From Blastomyces gilchristii SLH14081 (Eukaryota; Ascomycota; Eurotiomycetes; Onygenales; Ajellomycetaceae): a stretch of DNA of 64,000 bases. This document shows positions 11,125 to 22,790 of the stretch, in pieces. The position numbers and the translations under genes were made by a program. Numbering within the stretch: position 1 is the first letter of the stretch; every line of letters begins with the position of its first letter. The DNA is taken from NCBI RefSeq assembly GCF_000003855.2, contig NW_003101677.1:2932742-2996741 (forward strand), in the 5' to 3' direction. Below the pieces are notes generated by a model. It was given only the letters and a program-made list of their open reading frames with translations. It searched no databases and was not told the origin of the DNA.

Positions 11125-13315
11125 AGTAGTAGGATAGAGAGGGAGGGAGAGGAGAAAAGACAAACGAGGTTGTGGTGGTGGTGGTGGTGATCAGGTGTAG
11201 TGGTGGTGGTGGTGGTGGTGGTGGTGATAGTGGTGGTAGTGGAGCAGATAACTTAGAGGCGGTGGTGTGGACTCTAGATGGGACAATGACCTCACGGCAA
11301 CACCACGAGGACTGCTGTGTAGTTATATATAACTAATATAATCTATCAGAAGTATTGCCGACAGACAGATGGCTCGATCAGGTGTTGGGTTCTGGTCAGG
11401 CTCAGGCTCAGGCTCAGACTCAGCAATGAGTAAATTCGTTGCCTTTTTATACGTCCGTGATGGTTGATGGACGATGGATAGAAAGACGTATTTCCTTATT
11501 CTTCTCTTCTCCCCGTCGTCTTGGGCGCTTTGGTCGCTAGGGACAGAAAGAAAGAGGGAGAGGCTAGAATGATGTGTGGAGTAGTAAGTAGTTTTATTAT
11601 TAAATAGTTAAGTATGTTGTATTATTAGCCCAGATATATATATCGCTCGAAAAAACAAACCAACCTCCATTTCCCAGCAGCAGCAGCAGAAAAATAATAG
11701 ACATATAAATATATAAAGAAAAAGGGAAATTCCCCGGTGAAACAGTCTAAATATTTCTTAACTGGTGGTCTGATAAGTTGAGGGTTTATTATGTATTTAG
11801 AGCCAGCCAGGCCGGCAACTACCACCGCAACCACCAACCACCACCACCACCACTGCTTACTACTACCACATTCTCCAACCTACATTGAACCGATACGATC
11901 ATTCTTCGCGCTGACTGGCACGGGGACGGGGAAACTACCTGCTCGTCTCTCACATTTCAAATAATCTAGTTCGGTGCAGTATTACCGATTCCTCAGCGAA
12001 GCCTGGGGTCGGGGTCGGGGCTAGCAAATGCTACATGACTAGCTACCTCCTCCTCCGACTTTCTCCTCCTCGTATTCCATGTTACGACAGGGAGGGATTG
12101 CAAGAGGCGTGTTCTATTTATTCCCTTGCGGATTATCGAACTATTTAGAGTATAGGCACGTCCACGTCCATCCTCCAGAGTCGCCCGAGTACCTATCCAG
12201 TGTGTATGTGTGTACAGAATCCAAACCCCAGAATCCACCAAACCGGTCTGTACCTGCTGGAAGGGAAAAAAAAGTCCATCTATCTATATACATAAGCAAA
12301 AGGGAAAACTAGAGAAATATAGAAGAAAAATATTCAGAACGGAAAAACCAAGCATATGCGTCTTTCTTTTTTTCCTCTTCTATATTGTATCTCCCATCCG
12401 TCCATTTCCCCATCCTGCCCTCAGACACCATTAAAAAAAAGAAAAAAAAGCCAAACGACAAGAAAATATCATAAAATACAACCATATTAATTCTCCAATC
12501 CATCCCCCGCTTTGCTGAGTCCGGTCTGCCAAGAGCAAAAAGAAAAGAAACGATCCCGTGCTAGATAGAGACCCGAAAAGACAAACCAAAACGAAGTGAA
12601 ACGAATATTGAAATATAAAAATGAAGATGCATGCCCAACCCGCTCTTTCAAAATACTTTTTTGCTTTTTTGCTTTTTTGCCTTTTCCCCTTTCTGAGATG
12701 TATGTGTATGTATGTATGTGTAGCTGGCAGTCAGTCGGACGAGAGGAAGAAGAAAAGTAGAAAAATAAAAGAAGGAAGAAGAAAGAAGAGTGGTGGAGGA
12801 ACGGAAGAAGGCTGTACAAGGTAGGTAGGTAGGCAGGGACATTTATTAGGAAAACAGGTAAAATAGAAAAGAACCAAATGACAAATACCGATTAGCAGAG
12901 ACGGTAGTAGAAAGGATGGTTATCAAATATAAAGTTGAAACAAAAAGTAGAAGAAAAACACACCCTTTATAACCGTACGAAAGTGCAGAGAGAGAGAAAA
13001 AAACCCCTCATATAATAGGGCAAAAATATGATACAGAGAAAGGAAGTGGTACATTGGAATCAGCAGATGAGGATGAAAGTAAAGAATAAACCCAAGGTGA
13101 TGAGGATGAGAAGGGGTAGTCATACCAGAAAAGGAGGAAGAAAAAACAATCCCCCCTTTTGCCGGCAGAATCGAGACGGGACACCGACATCCAAAGGAAA
13201 ATTAAAAAAAGAGAGAATTCTATGCTCGACAGGTAGATCGACCGGACCAAGGACGGACAGAAAACAGAGGCACGGTGAAGTTTCTTTTTCAACTTTTCAA
13301 CCACCCAACCCACCA
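11125..13315. other. Gene-free spacer upstream of the GID1-like gene
   Basis: About 2.2 kb probably containing the GID1-like promoter and 5' UTR and the Ies4 3' UTR. It holds a (GGT)n block at about 11169-11233, a CAGGCT repeat near 11397-11422, TATG repeats near 12700-12722, and polypurine tracts. ORFs here are lysine- or serine-rich noise on both strands. Confidence 0.45.
11169..11233 (+). repeat. (GGT)n trinucleotide repeat
   Basis: Near-perfect GGT/TGG triplets about 45 to 110 bases upstream of the GID1-like start codon, so probably in its 5' UTR or core promoter. Confidence 0.7.
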
Positions 13316-14644
13316 CTAGACAACGGCGACAGAAACAGCCGTAGCTGAACCGGCAGCATCACCACTATCATTAGAATTATTAGCATTAGAATCGGCATTC
13401 ATATCTGCCCTCGATGTGGTCGTCGTCGCTAGCGGCAGTAACGGGGTCACATCCCCATCTCCATCCCGATCCTTGAAACTCTGCTTCTCTTCACCCGCAA
13501 AGGCGCTAGCCGTACTCTGATTCGCGTTGCTATCAGCATCGTCGATGGCGGGCGCGCCGCTGCTGCCAGCAGGAGCAGTTGCAGAAGAGGAAGCGGGAGC
13601 AGCAGCACCAGTGCCATTGGCCATATTAAACGTGGCACCATCCGCATCCTTCCCACCACCACTGGTGCCCTGCTCTTGTTGCTGTCCCTCCGTCCCTTCC
13701 TTCCGCGGTCCCGTCGGTTGTACATCCTCCATGCTACTACCACCATCACCATTAACAACAACAGCAGTAGCATCAGGCCTGGGCGGTGCCGCCCACGTCG
13801 GGACCTGCCAAACAACCCCCGTAAAACTCTTGAGGTTAAACGTTTTCCGCTCCCATTTGCGGCATGGCTTGCCTGTGCGGTCGAGGGCGCGCAGGCCCGC
13901 GTTGATAGCGCCTTGGTTCGCTTTGGGGCCTAGTTTGTGTGTTGGTGTCGGCACATGGCCGGTACCTGTGCCGGAGGTGCCTCCGCCGGGGGTAGGGCGA
14001 GAGCTGGGGTCGATGGAACCGTCCTCTCTGTAATATTTTTGTTCTCATGTTAGCAATTTTTGTTTGAGGTGGTGTAAATTTTGGACGAAAAGGAGGAGAG
14101 AAAAAAAAGCGAATAAGAGGTTCGAATAAACGGTGGAAAATGGGAAGGAAACGTACAATCTCGGCTTCTTCTTCGGCCCAGGCTTCCCTCTTGGTCTCGG
14201 TGTGATATTGGCGTCAACACCCTGTCCTAGACCCCGTTTGCTCCCAGGTTTCGGACCTGGGACCCCTCTCCGTCTCTGGGCCTCTGGCAGAGCCGCGGCG
14301 GGTGTGGAAGCTGCGTCTGAAACATTATCAGCAGAGGAGACGGGTGCAGCCACGGTGGGGGTAGCTTCTGCCGCTGCGGAGGCGGGGGTTGAGGACGGAG
14401 AGGAGGATGGCGATGAAGGCGAAGAGGAAGCTTTGGGTTTGGTCTTGTTGTCTTCTATGGGAGGCCCCTCTGGCGTTGAGGTGGTGGTGGTGCCGGGGAA
14501 GCGCGAGAGGAGTGAGGAGGAGAGCTTGAGGACGAGTGGGTTTGTCATTTTTGCGGAGGAGGGTTTGGAAGACGATCTACCGCCGGAGAAGGAGGAGGTG
14601 GATGGGGTGGAGGAGGAGGAGGGAGCCCTGGTGGGTGACGGCAT
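13316..14644 (-). CDS. INO80 chromatin-remodelling complex subunit Ies4 (DUF1711 type)
   Basis: A nuclear subunit of the INO80 ATP-dependent nucleosome remodeller. Two exons join in phase: 14644-14157 (donor GTACGT) and 14027-13316 (acceptor TATTACAG), giving 399 residues. The N-terminal half is Ser/Pro/Ala-rich with two AT-hook-like basic patches (GPKPGSKRGLG and RGKPGPKKKPRL). The conserved block lies after the splice: EDGSIDPSS, HKLGPKANQGAINAGLRALD, then KPCRKWERK and LKSFTGVVWQVPTW. The rest is Gly/Ala/Ser/Asp-rich and disordered. The start is the first ATG (MPSPTRAP); the longer upstream frame begins at TTG. The family assignment rests on remembered features of fungal Ies4 and is inference from the conserved block. 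Confidence 0.75.
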
Positions 14645-16274
14645 GTCTATTAAGCTGGCTTGGTGGTGGTAGAATAATTGCAACAATAATTTTTTCTCCC
14701 TTCCTATAGTGGTTTGACGAAGATGGCTCCAGCCACTTTCTTGGGATGGCAAAAATTCTTCGCAACGGTGAATGAAGGGGATTTGCGTTCGAATTAATCC
14801 CAATGAAAAAAAAAGAAACAAGAAAAAGAAGGTTTGCCGGGCGGCGTAATTCCCATTTAATTTCCTGTCCGGCCAAGGGAGGCTTGACGTAGAGGGGGAT
14901 AGGGCTGCCTTGTAGAGACGACGGGAGGGGTGGGTGGGTTGAGGCGACTCGATAAATTGGGTGGTCAGCCTATCTTGGGGATATTAGCGCGTAGGCGTGA
15001 TGGTGATGTTTTCGCGTTTGGGTGGTGATAGGCGGTATACAGCCGTGATAGTCGTGGTCGTGGTGATGGTGGTGATGGTGGTGATGGTGGTGGTGGTGAA
15101 GGGAAGAAAAAGTCAGGGAGGATGGGTGGAGGGGAGAATTAATAGGAAGGCAGCCAGGCGTGGGCTGAGAGAGAGTTTCATTGTCATGATGAGACGAGAA
15201 AGCCGGAGTGTGGTGTTAGCTACTACCTACCTACCTACCTACTACTATTATTATTATTATTACCAGCGAGACGAGAGTGGGAAGTGGAAGCGGGCGGGAA
15301 GCGCAGCCATCACACCAGGAAACGGAAACTGAGGCACAGGCTTAGGCGTGGGCTTGGTCTCGCTCGTAGAAACATACACCCGCGCGCTGGGGAGCGCCAA
15401 GGAAAGGTTCCAGCGAATCCTGTTACCGTACCGTTCTGTTACGGCCTCGTTACGCCCAAGTACGCAACGTAGAGCCAAGTATCCAGCTGTTGTGTATATT
15501 ATACAGCAGCCTTACGGGTGTACACGGCTAGACCTGTTACAGCCACTCGAGTGGTGACTAAGCAGCCCCTATTCCTGGCTCATCAGCTCCCAGGATGATG
15601 TTAACTTCTACTCCGTATATGCGGCTTAGATACAGACACGCACATTGGAGCAAAAAGGAATAGAAATACAGGTACAAATATCCAAAACTGCCAAACCTAG
15701 TCAAATCAACCACACATGCCTGTTTTAAACAGAGCGTGAATGGTTCAGGGATATACCCCTCTGCCATTCCCTGCTCATTCAATGAGCCAAGAACCAGGAT
15801 GCTAGAATAGGGAGGGATAAATAATATATGAACACACCGTATTCGTTCCTTCGTTCCACAGTCTTCGTTCGAGCTTCATATACTTACGGGCACTGCAAAT
15901 TAACGGAGCAATTATGTAGGTATACATTTAATAGGAAATAGGGACAAAGAACTCTCAAGGGCCTGATGATGAATGATGGTGATGATGATGTAATGTCTAT
16001 CGCCAATTCTCGCTACTCTAAATGAACATGCCCATACCGGCTACAGCCAAAATCCATTGTGCAGAGAGAAAAGAAAAAAAAAAAAAAAACCAGTTGCAAG
16101 AGGAAAGAACCTCAAAAAAAAAATTAGTTCTATCTATGCAACATATCGAAACATAACATACCTCCCGTCGAAGAAACTGACCAGGGAAACAAACATCACC
16201 CCAAACACCATCCCATAAAAAAGCATAAAAATGCAAAAGCAACGCAAAGCCAATACATCATCAATAGCCAGAAA

Positions 16275-16335
<61 letters not shown>

Positions 16336-16347
16336 AAAACCTGCCTC
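14645..16347. other. Spacer with simple repeats
   Basis: Contains the probable Ies4 promoter and the 3' UTR of the J-protein gene. GTGATG/GGT triplets run at about 15055-15103, CTAC then ATT repeats at 15221-15263, and an A-run plus (GA)n at 16276-16335. No gene is visible. Confidence 0.45.
16276..16335 (+). repeat. A(38) homopolymer followed by (GA)n
   Basis: Thirty-eight A and then about eleven GA units, beginning only 13 bases past the stop of the J-protein gene. On the transcribed strand it is a TC repeat followed by a T run. Confidence 0.8.
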
Positions 16348-17640
16348 TCAAATCCCCACCCCAGCCCACCTCTCCATAACCACCCTCACCGCCTCCTTAA
16401 CCTCCGGCGCATCCCTCACAGACCCCAAAACCAGCCCTTCCTTCATCCCCCGCCGCAACTTCCCAACACTCTCCTTATCTCCCTTAAAAGGCGCTAGCCC
16501 TAGCTGCAACAACCGCGTCGCCTCCGCCTCATTCACCTGCGCAAGATGCATCAGTTGCGTCAGCTGCGTCTGGGTTTGCGCTGTCAGCCCGCCGTTGCTG
16601 CTTGCTGCTGCTGCACTTGATGATGATGTTGCTGAGGAGGACGACGAGTCTGGCGGTGTCAGTTGGGAGATGAAGATATTGAGGGTCATGGAGGCGTTGC
16701 GGGCTAGGGTGAGGGTTTGGAAAGGGAGGAGGTAGAAAATGTCTAGATGGAGGAGGGTGGAGAGCCAGGGGGGTAGGTAGGAGGCGGGCATGAAGGTGCC
16801 GTTTTTGTGGGTGAGGAGGGCGAGTTCGAGGGTCAGGAGGGCGAAAAAGATGTAGAAGCGCCACTGTATGTGGTGTTAGTATGTGAGTGAATAGGGACAT
16901 ATATGTGTAATTATAGAGATTGGTTTTCCAAGGGAACAACAGGACGAGAACAAAACGTACATATCGTCCCCAGGCCGAGAACCAGAACAGATTCATCAGT
17001 ACCATCATGACAAACCCGCCTAGATACTGCGGCAACAGCGCGCGCAACCCCACAAACAGAAACTCGCCCATCGTCTTCGCCTTAGACCCTTCCACCACCT
17101 CCTGCCCAAACCGATCGTACGCAAACCGCTTCACGGGGTCCAGCAACGTATCCTGCGCCAACCTCAGTCGCAGAAATAGCGCATCGGGCGACTCATAACC
17201 GGTGCCGTCACTGTTGAGAATATACTGCTGGCTCTGGCGCTTGTCCGGGTGGTGCAGGGTGGCTAGACGCCGGAAGCGTGATTTGATGGTGCGGTCATCG
17301 TCTGTGGGGAGCACGCCTAGTAGTTGGTAGAAGTCGCCCTTAGCGCGGAGTGTGTGGTAGGCTTCGTAAAGGGTGTAGAGGAGGTAGGAGGTTACGACGA
17401 CGACGTAGATTCTGCGGTAATGGCGGGCGTGTCGCGGGCTAGAGGGGACCGGGTGAGGGTCACCGGCGCGAATGGTTATGCGGTAGTACAGGTTTTGGAG
17501 GAAGGAAGTTGCGTACTGTTTTGGGCATTTGTTAGATAGGGATTGTATATATGTATATCTACGAAGGGAAGAAAGCTCACTCTTGGGAGAAAAGCCCAGC
17601 CGGCGTAGGAGAGAACGGTGGAGAGGACGTCGCCGGCCAT
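16348..17640 (-). CDS. ER membrane J-domain protein (Hsp40, ERJ5-like)
   Basis: A co-chaperone expected to stimulate an Hsp70 from the endoplasmic reticulum membrane. Three exons, all phase 0: 17640-17581, 17515-16961 and 16863-16348, with donors GTGAGC and GTACGT, giving 376 residues. An N-terminal amphipathic segment is followed by a hydrophobic segment (VVVVTSYLLYTLY, about 58-70) and the J domain (about 80-145) with the essential HPD at 109-111 (LATLHHPDKR). Further hydrophobic segments follow (GGFVMMVLMNLFWFSAW, FYIFFALLTLELALL). The Ser/Ala-rich C-terminal region ends in a conserved-looking helix. It resembles the membrane-associated DnaJ proteins of aspergilli. Orthology to yeast Erj5 is not certain, so no symbol is given. 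It shares a 362-base upstream region with RPA43. Confidence 0.85.
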
Positions 17641-18002
17641 TTTGCTGTGGAGGTAAGGAGGTGTCGATTGATAATCAACGAAGCGTTCCAAGAGAAATTT
17701 CGCGGATAAAGAATGAAGTAGCTCTAAGAAGGGATTGATTAATCTATGATATACATTTCTCCTCAGCAGTGCCGGCACCTCTGAGAAAAATGATAGTCTT
17801 CCGCAAACCCAAAAGTAATAAAGAAACCTATCTACTTCCATACTCCTTTGTGTTGGGTTCCGGGTTGGAAGTCTTGGCGCCAACCCCAGAAAAAAAGTCT
17901 CCGCCGAAAAGTGAAAAAAATATTAACCATCTGCAACATCAAACTTGTTTACGCACACAAGGCATTGCAGCCACAACGACGGGTGGAATATCCGCATGCG
18001 CC
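17641..18002. promoter_or_regulatory. Bidirectional promoter region of J-protein and RPA43
   Basis: The 362 bases between the divergent start codons. Both promoters and 5' UTRs must fit here unless RPA43 begins at the in-frame upstream ATG at 17769. No individual site is assigned. Confidence 0.5.
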
Positions 18003-19574
18003 ATGTCACTGGACGCAATGGACATCGACCCCGCTCCCCTTTCACCAGAGAGAAAGCGCAAAAATAAAGAAAAGGACAGGCACTCGGCCAAAAAGCGCAA
18101 GCATCAAGTGACCACCACCACCGCACAGCCAGATGTAGAGGAGTCTTCACCAAAAGCGAAGAAAAAGGAGAAGAAGGAGAAGAAGCATAAGAAGCACAAG
18201 TATCATGAGGGTCTCGAGGCATCTGCGCGAGCGCTGCCAGATACGCCCAATTCGCGATCTAAGAAGCCCAAGAAGCCTGCACACCAATCCCACCAAGCTG
18301 CCTTGAACGATGACTGGGAGCAAGAAGAACAACCTTCCAAACCGCAATCCCAATCCCCAACAACCTCCAGAAAGCCTCTCTCGAAAGCCTCTGTTTCGCA
18401 ATTGGAATCCACATCAGCAGACTCCACAGAATCGTCCCCCTTCCACCTCATAACCGCAACCCTCTACGTCCCTCTCTCCCCAATCTCCATCTCCCCAACC
18501 CACGCCCTCTCCTCCCTACAAGCCGAGCACCTCTCTCCCCTCCTGCTCACCTACTACCCACCCCTCCGCGGCATAGTGCTCGCCTACTCCAACGCCTCCA
18601 TATCCTCGAGCGCTCCCTCACCAACCTCCCCGCCAACCCCCCCCCACAACCCAGACGAAGACCTAAACCCACAGCCCTTAACCCTCGCCGTGAGCGCGGG
18701 CGAATACGGCGTCCTCTATGTCTATCTGACAGCTACGTTCCTAATATTCCGCCCAGAGCGCGGCCAGCTGCTCGAGGGATGGATAAACGTGCAATCCGAC
18801 GGCTTTCTGGGCGCCGTAGTGTACAATCTCTTCTCCGTAGGCATTGAGCGTCGCCGGCTGCCCGCTGACTGGCAGTGGGTGGCGCCGGGAGAAGAGTCAA
18901 CTACTGCAGCTCTGGGAACCACTACGCCTAAAAGATCCAGCGGTACTGACGACGACGATGATGACGACAATGAGGATAAGGATTCAGATTTCGACTCTGA
19001 CAAGGAGAATTTCCGCCCGCTTCCTGCGACTTCATCTACAATCCTCGACCTGAACGCCCAGAATCATAACCATGAAGGCATGGAGCCGCCATTTGAAGCA
19101 TTCGAAGATGCTGCCGCCGGCTATTTCCGGACGCGCTCGGGAAGACGAGTGCGCGGAATGGTCCGGTTTCGCGTCAGGGATGTGGATGTCATTCCAGGCG
19201 CGGAGCATGATAAGGGCTTTCTGAGTATTGAGGGGACGATGCTGAGTGCCGTGGAGGAGGCGAAGTTGCTAGAAGAGGAGAGGAGAAGGGCTGCGTTGGC
19301 TCCATTGTCATCATCATCATCATCATCGGCGGTAGCGAGAGCAAGAGCGGGAGCAGGGAGGAGTGGTGATGAAGTACCTCCGCGGGCGATGATGTCGGGT
19401 GGGCTGGGGATCCCGAGCGCTGCTGCTACTGCTGCTGCTGCTTCTGATGATGATGCTGATGATGATCTAATGGAAGTGGAACCGGAGGCGGAGCTGCCCG
19501 TGCCCGTGCCGGGGAAACAGGGGAAGGACAAGGAGAAGAAGAAAAAGACTAAGGTGAAGAAGACGACCTCATGA
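18003..19574 (+). CDS. RPA43: RNA polymerase I subunit RPA43
   Basis: A subunit of the Pol I stalk (partner of Rpa14), acting in nucleolar rRNA transcription. It is a single exon. I chose MSLDAMDIDPAP at 18003, giving 523 residues, because the MDIDP-like start is common in fungal nuclear proteins; an in-frame ATG at 17769 would add 78 poorly structured residues. Order of parts: a basic nuclear-localisation region (KKKEKKEKKHKKHKYHEGLE), a Ser-rich linker, an N-terminal Rpb7-like half (FHLITATLYVPLSPIS, LLTYYPPLRGIVLAYSN), an OB-fold half (GEYGVLYVYLTATFLIFRPE, EGWINVQSDGFLGAVVYNLF), an Asp/Glu-rich insert, then YFRTRSGRRVRGMVRFRVRDVD. It ends in a lysine-rich tail. The acidic insert inside the OB half and the long N-terminal basic extension are longer than in yeast. 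Confidence 0.85.
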   Translation: MSLDAMDIDPAPLSPERKRKNKEKDRHSAKKRKHQVTTTTAQPDVEESSPKAKKKEKKEKKHKKHKYHEGLEASARALPDTPNSRSKKPKKPAHQSHQAALNDDWEQEEQPSKPQSQSPTTSRKPLSKASVSQLESTSADSTESSPFHLITATLYVPLSPISISPTHALSSLQAEHLSPLLLTYYPPLRGIVLAYSNASISSSAPSPTSPPTPPHNPDEDLNPQPLTLAVSAGEYGVLYVYLTATFLIFRPERGQLLEGWINVQSDGFLGAVVYNLFSVGIERRRLPADWQWVAPGEESTTAALGTTTPKRSSGTDDDDDDDNEDKDSDFDSDKENFRPLPATSSTILDLNAQNHNHEGMEPPFEAFEDAAAGYFRTRSGRRVRGMVRFRVRDVDVIPGAEHDKGFLSIEGTMLSAVEEAKLLEEERRRAALAPLSSSSSSSAVARARAGAGRSGDEVPPRAMMSGGLGIPSAAATAAAASDDDADDDLMEVEPEAELPVPVPGKQGKDKEKKKKTKVKKTTS

Positions 19575-20098
19575 GAAGTAGGCACAAAGTTTGAGGGGTA
19601 GGCTGGAGACGGGATTTTGAGATTACGCCGGATGTTTGGTTGGGTTTGGTATATACTACTCCATACTTTGCCCTTTTTTCTTTGATCTATAGAAGCACAT
19701 GTGAAGATATCGATTTTCCACACTTTCCATTCGCGGTCTCATTTGCTATGTGGTCTCATGTATATCCTGGGAGAGGTTTTCATCTCATGTTTTGTCCTTG
19801 GTATTGTCGCTGTTTTTTTGCGCTAATCTTCATAGCTGTCTCTTTTTGCATGCTATGTCGGCATGCTTTGAAATATAGGGGTGATTATTCTTTTTTGTCA
19901 AGGATTAAAGATCATAGAGAGCATTCCATTTATGAAGATTTGGTTTTGGGATTTTTTTTTTTTCTTTGTGGTCAGTTATATTTCACTTGAATTATCATCG
20001 CCAACTCCCTTCAAACTGAATCCGACCCAACGCCACGCCATCCATTAATTCCTAATCATGGAAACCCCTCCCCCCCCAAAAAAAAGGGCACATACACC
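19575..20098. other. Spacer between convergent genes
   Basis: Between the stops of RPA43 and of the Rieske-AIF gene. T-rich, with no coding signal; probably two 3' UTRs. Confidence 0.5.
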
Positions 20099-22368
20099 TC
20101 ATGCCAAATCCACCTTCAACACATCCACCCCCTCATCCACCTCCTTCTTGTTCACCATCTTCCCCCTCTTCATCAACTCAGCACACTTCATAACAATCGG
20201 ATCCATCCCCATACTCGAAACCGCCACCACCGTCTCACCCAGCACATAGTATGCCACGAATTTCCCCGCCTCCGTATCCCCCTTAATAATCAAATCGTCA
20301 AACCCATTCATCGTATTGCCGCAGTAGCGCAGTTGGCCACCCAGCGCCGACCAGAAGATCGGAATGAACGATTTCGCCTTCAGCGGCACGGAACTGTTGC
20401 TCGAGAACGAGTGGGCGATCGTGCGTCCGACGCTTCGCCCCGAGTTCTGTGCTACGTCCCAGTGCTCGATGCGCACGTGCGTGTGGCCGCCTTGGCCTGC
20501 CCCAGGTCCATCGTAGGGGTATGTGGCGATGTCGCCGACGGCGTAGACGTCGCTATCGCCGTTCGTGCCCTTTAGACACTCGACAGCGAAGTACTCGTCC
20601 GTTTTGAGGGACCCGTCGCGCTCGAGGGTTACGCTGGGGTTATCGCGGAGGAATTCTGTGGCCGGGCTGACGCCGACGCCTAGGATGACGAGATCGGCGG
20701 GCAGAGCGGTGCCGTCTTTAAGGTAAACGGCGGCTACCTTTGAAGGATCCGCGTCAGACGAGGTAGCTTTGTCGACGGAGGCGGACATGTAGAACTTCAC
20801 GCCGTTCTTTTCCAGATTAGTTTGGAAGACGCGTCCTACTTTTGCGCCCATGATGCGCTCGAGCGGTACGGATTCCATGCCGACGATTTTCACGTTGTTC
20901 TCCTTGGAGAGTGTGTTGCCTACTTCCATGCCAATGAAGGAGCTGCCGATTATCACGATTTCTTTCTGCTTCCTGGGCCCTACGGCAGCTAGAATGGCTT
21001 GCACATCTTCCACAGTGCGGAGGACGAATATGTTCCCCAGTTCTTTGAAGCCGGGGAGTGGCAAGCGGCGCGGGGTCCCGCCTGTAGCTAGGATTAGTTT
21101 TGTATACGGAACTGATTTGCCTGATTTGGTCGCTACGGTCTTGTTTGTGAAATCGACGGAGGTGACTTCGTCCGAGAGCACGGAGACGGAGACCGCGGCA
21201 TACCATCCTTTCTCTCTGAGGAGGAGTTTCTCTGGGTCTGGGATTAGGGCTTTGGAGAGCTTCGTTCTGTCGAGGGGGAGGTTGGGCTCCTTGGAAATTA
21301 TTGTGATTTGGCCGCTGAAGCCGTGCTCACGGAGCACTTCTACTGCTCCGATGGTTCCGCTTCCGCTGGATGGGTAGAGATATGCCATTAGCAGGAGTTG
21401 GGTGTAGAGAAGGGAAAATTCTCCAGACCTACCCTCCAATAATTACAACCTTCTGATCATGTTGAGAAACGCTACAAGAACTAATGGGCAGCCTGCCATT
21501 TTGTTTGAAGGTTGTCTCGTCAGCCTTGACGTAGACGCTTCCATCTTTCTCGAACACTTCATATTTATGTAGCGCATTGAGGGCTGGCGCATCTTCCACG
21601 TCTCCAGTTGTAATATTAAAACAAGCTAGCAAAAAACAAAATATGATACTAGTTAGCGACAATCAACTCTTTATATCTCCTCAATTACAATTAAATTTAC
21701 ATAAACGGAAGGAACCAAAAAAAGTATGTAGGGGAGAAAACTGCAAAAATATAATAGGTATTAACTAAACGGATATACATACCACCATGCCACGGGCAAG
21801 TCAGCCTCGCATCAGGAGTCAAAACGCCCTTTACCAGCGGCGCGCCATAATGCGTACAGTTAGCAGTAAGCGCATGGACCTGGCCGCCATGTTTCAAGAG
21901 CAAGAGTTTTCCCTTCTCGATGCCCTCGACTTCTACTTCGATCTTGTCAGCAGGAAGGTCGAGCGAAGTTAGGTCCTTGATTTTGAACGTAGATGTTGAC
22001 GACATCTTTGGCGTTGGAGTAGACGACCACCGTCGTGAGGTTGAGAAGTGGTGTATACGCGTTTTTATTAAATGGATGTTGTTGTTGTTGTTGCTGGTTC
22101 TCCTCTTGTTGCTGGTGTTGTTCTTATTGGAGTTGGTGGTGATATGAGATGATGTATGGATGTGCTGGATGCGGGGGAGGTTGGCAGCTATTTCCGGGCG
22201 ATGGGATGCAAGGATAGATGACGTGCCGAGCGCCGACTTACATGCGGGATACCTGGTCCAGACAGCTGCGGCGATAATTGGAGTAGATTTATATAGTAGA
22301 GGTGGTGTGGATTGGGCTGTACTGCGACAGATGATGGAGCTACCCGAGGAGGATGGAGGGAGTCGCAT
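20099..22368 (-). CDS. Rieske-domain apoptosis-inducing factor (AIFM3-like) oxidoreductase
   Basis: An NAD(P)H-dependent FAD flavoprotein fused to a [2Fe-2S] Rieske domain, of the AIF-like family. Three exons join in phase: 22368-21783, 21625-21433 and 21365-20099, giving 681 residues. A long Ser/Asn/Arg-rich N-terminus with ISTSRRW-type residues (HHFSTSRRWSSTPTP) looks like a mitochondrial presequence. The Rieske cluster ligands are C171-T-H173 and C191-P-W-H194, continuing ACFNITTGD after intron 1. The FAD-binding motif VVIIGGGSGTIG spans intron 2 (about 255-266). Further motifs are LILATGGTPRRLP, the NAD site EIVIIGSSFIGMEVG, and VYAVGDIATYPYDG. An internal ATG at 22005 (MSSTSTFKIKD) would give a cytosolic form lacking the presequence. 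The physiological role in fungi is not established from sequence. Confidence 0.85.
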
Positions 22369-22790
22369 GCTATGGGGTGACACCTGCGGAGTCTGAGGGA
22401 GGCACAATGAGGCATGGAACGAATGGATTCAGTGAGTATACCCAGTTATGTATTACTGATATCAATTCCAGGCAGTGGAGAGTTCCAAGGTGTTGTGCAG
22501 TGAGATTGGTAATGATGCGACCCCATAGGCCAATGGGCGTGTTGTGATGTCATGGGCGGGAATTCTAACCAGAGTCGGGACAAGTGCTAAAACATACTTT
22601 TATAGGCACGGAAAAATGAGCACAAACGGGGAAAAGGAGAAGTGAACGGTGCCATTGAGTACGCAGTAGGTCATGCAAATTAAAATTATTTTCTCACAGC
22701 AGCTAATATACACATATTATATCAGTATCCCAATCCTTCTACGCTCCCTTAAAACTCCAAATTACCAGGCCAGCATTGGATAAATAATAG
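22369..22790. other. Spacer / probable promoter of the Rieske-AIF gene
   Basis: Between the AIF start and the stop of the coilin-like gene. The open frame continues upstream of 22368 only to a TTG codon at 22407. No distinct site recognised. Confidence 0.4.

Noticed and set aside
13527..14033. 168-residue plus-strand ORF
   Set aside because: Antisense shadow of the Ala/Gly/Ser-rich Ies4 exon, crossing its intron boundary.
14133..14672. 179-residue plus-strand ORF rich in Glu and Gly
   Set aside because: Antisense of the Ser/Pro-rich first exon of Ies4; composition mirrors the coding strand.
19121..19723. 200-residue minus-strand ORF
   Set aside because: Antisense to the RPA43 C-terminus, with poly-Asp from the ATC/GAT repeat; no domain.
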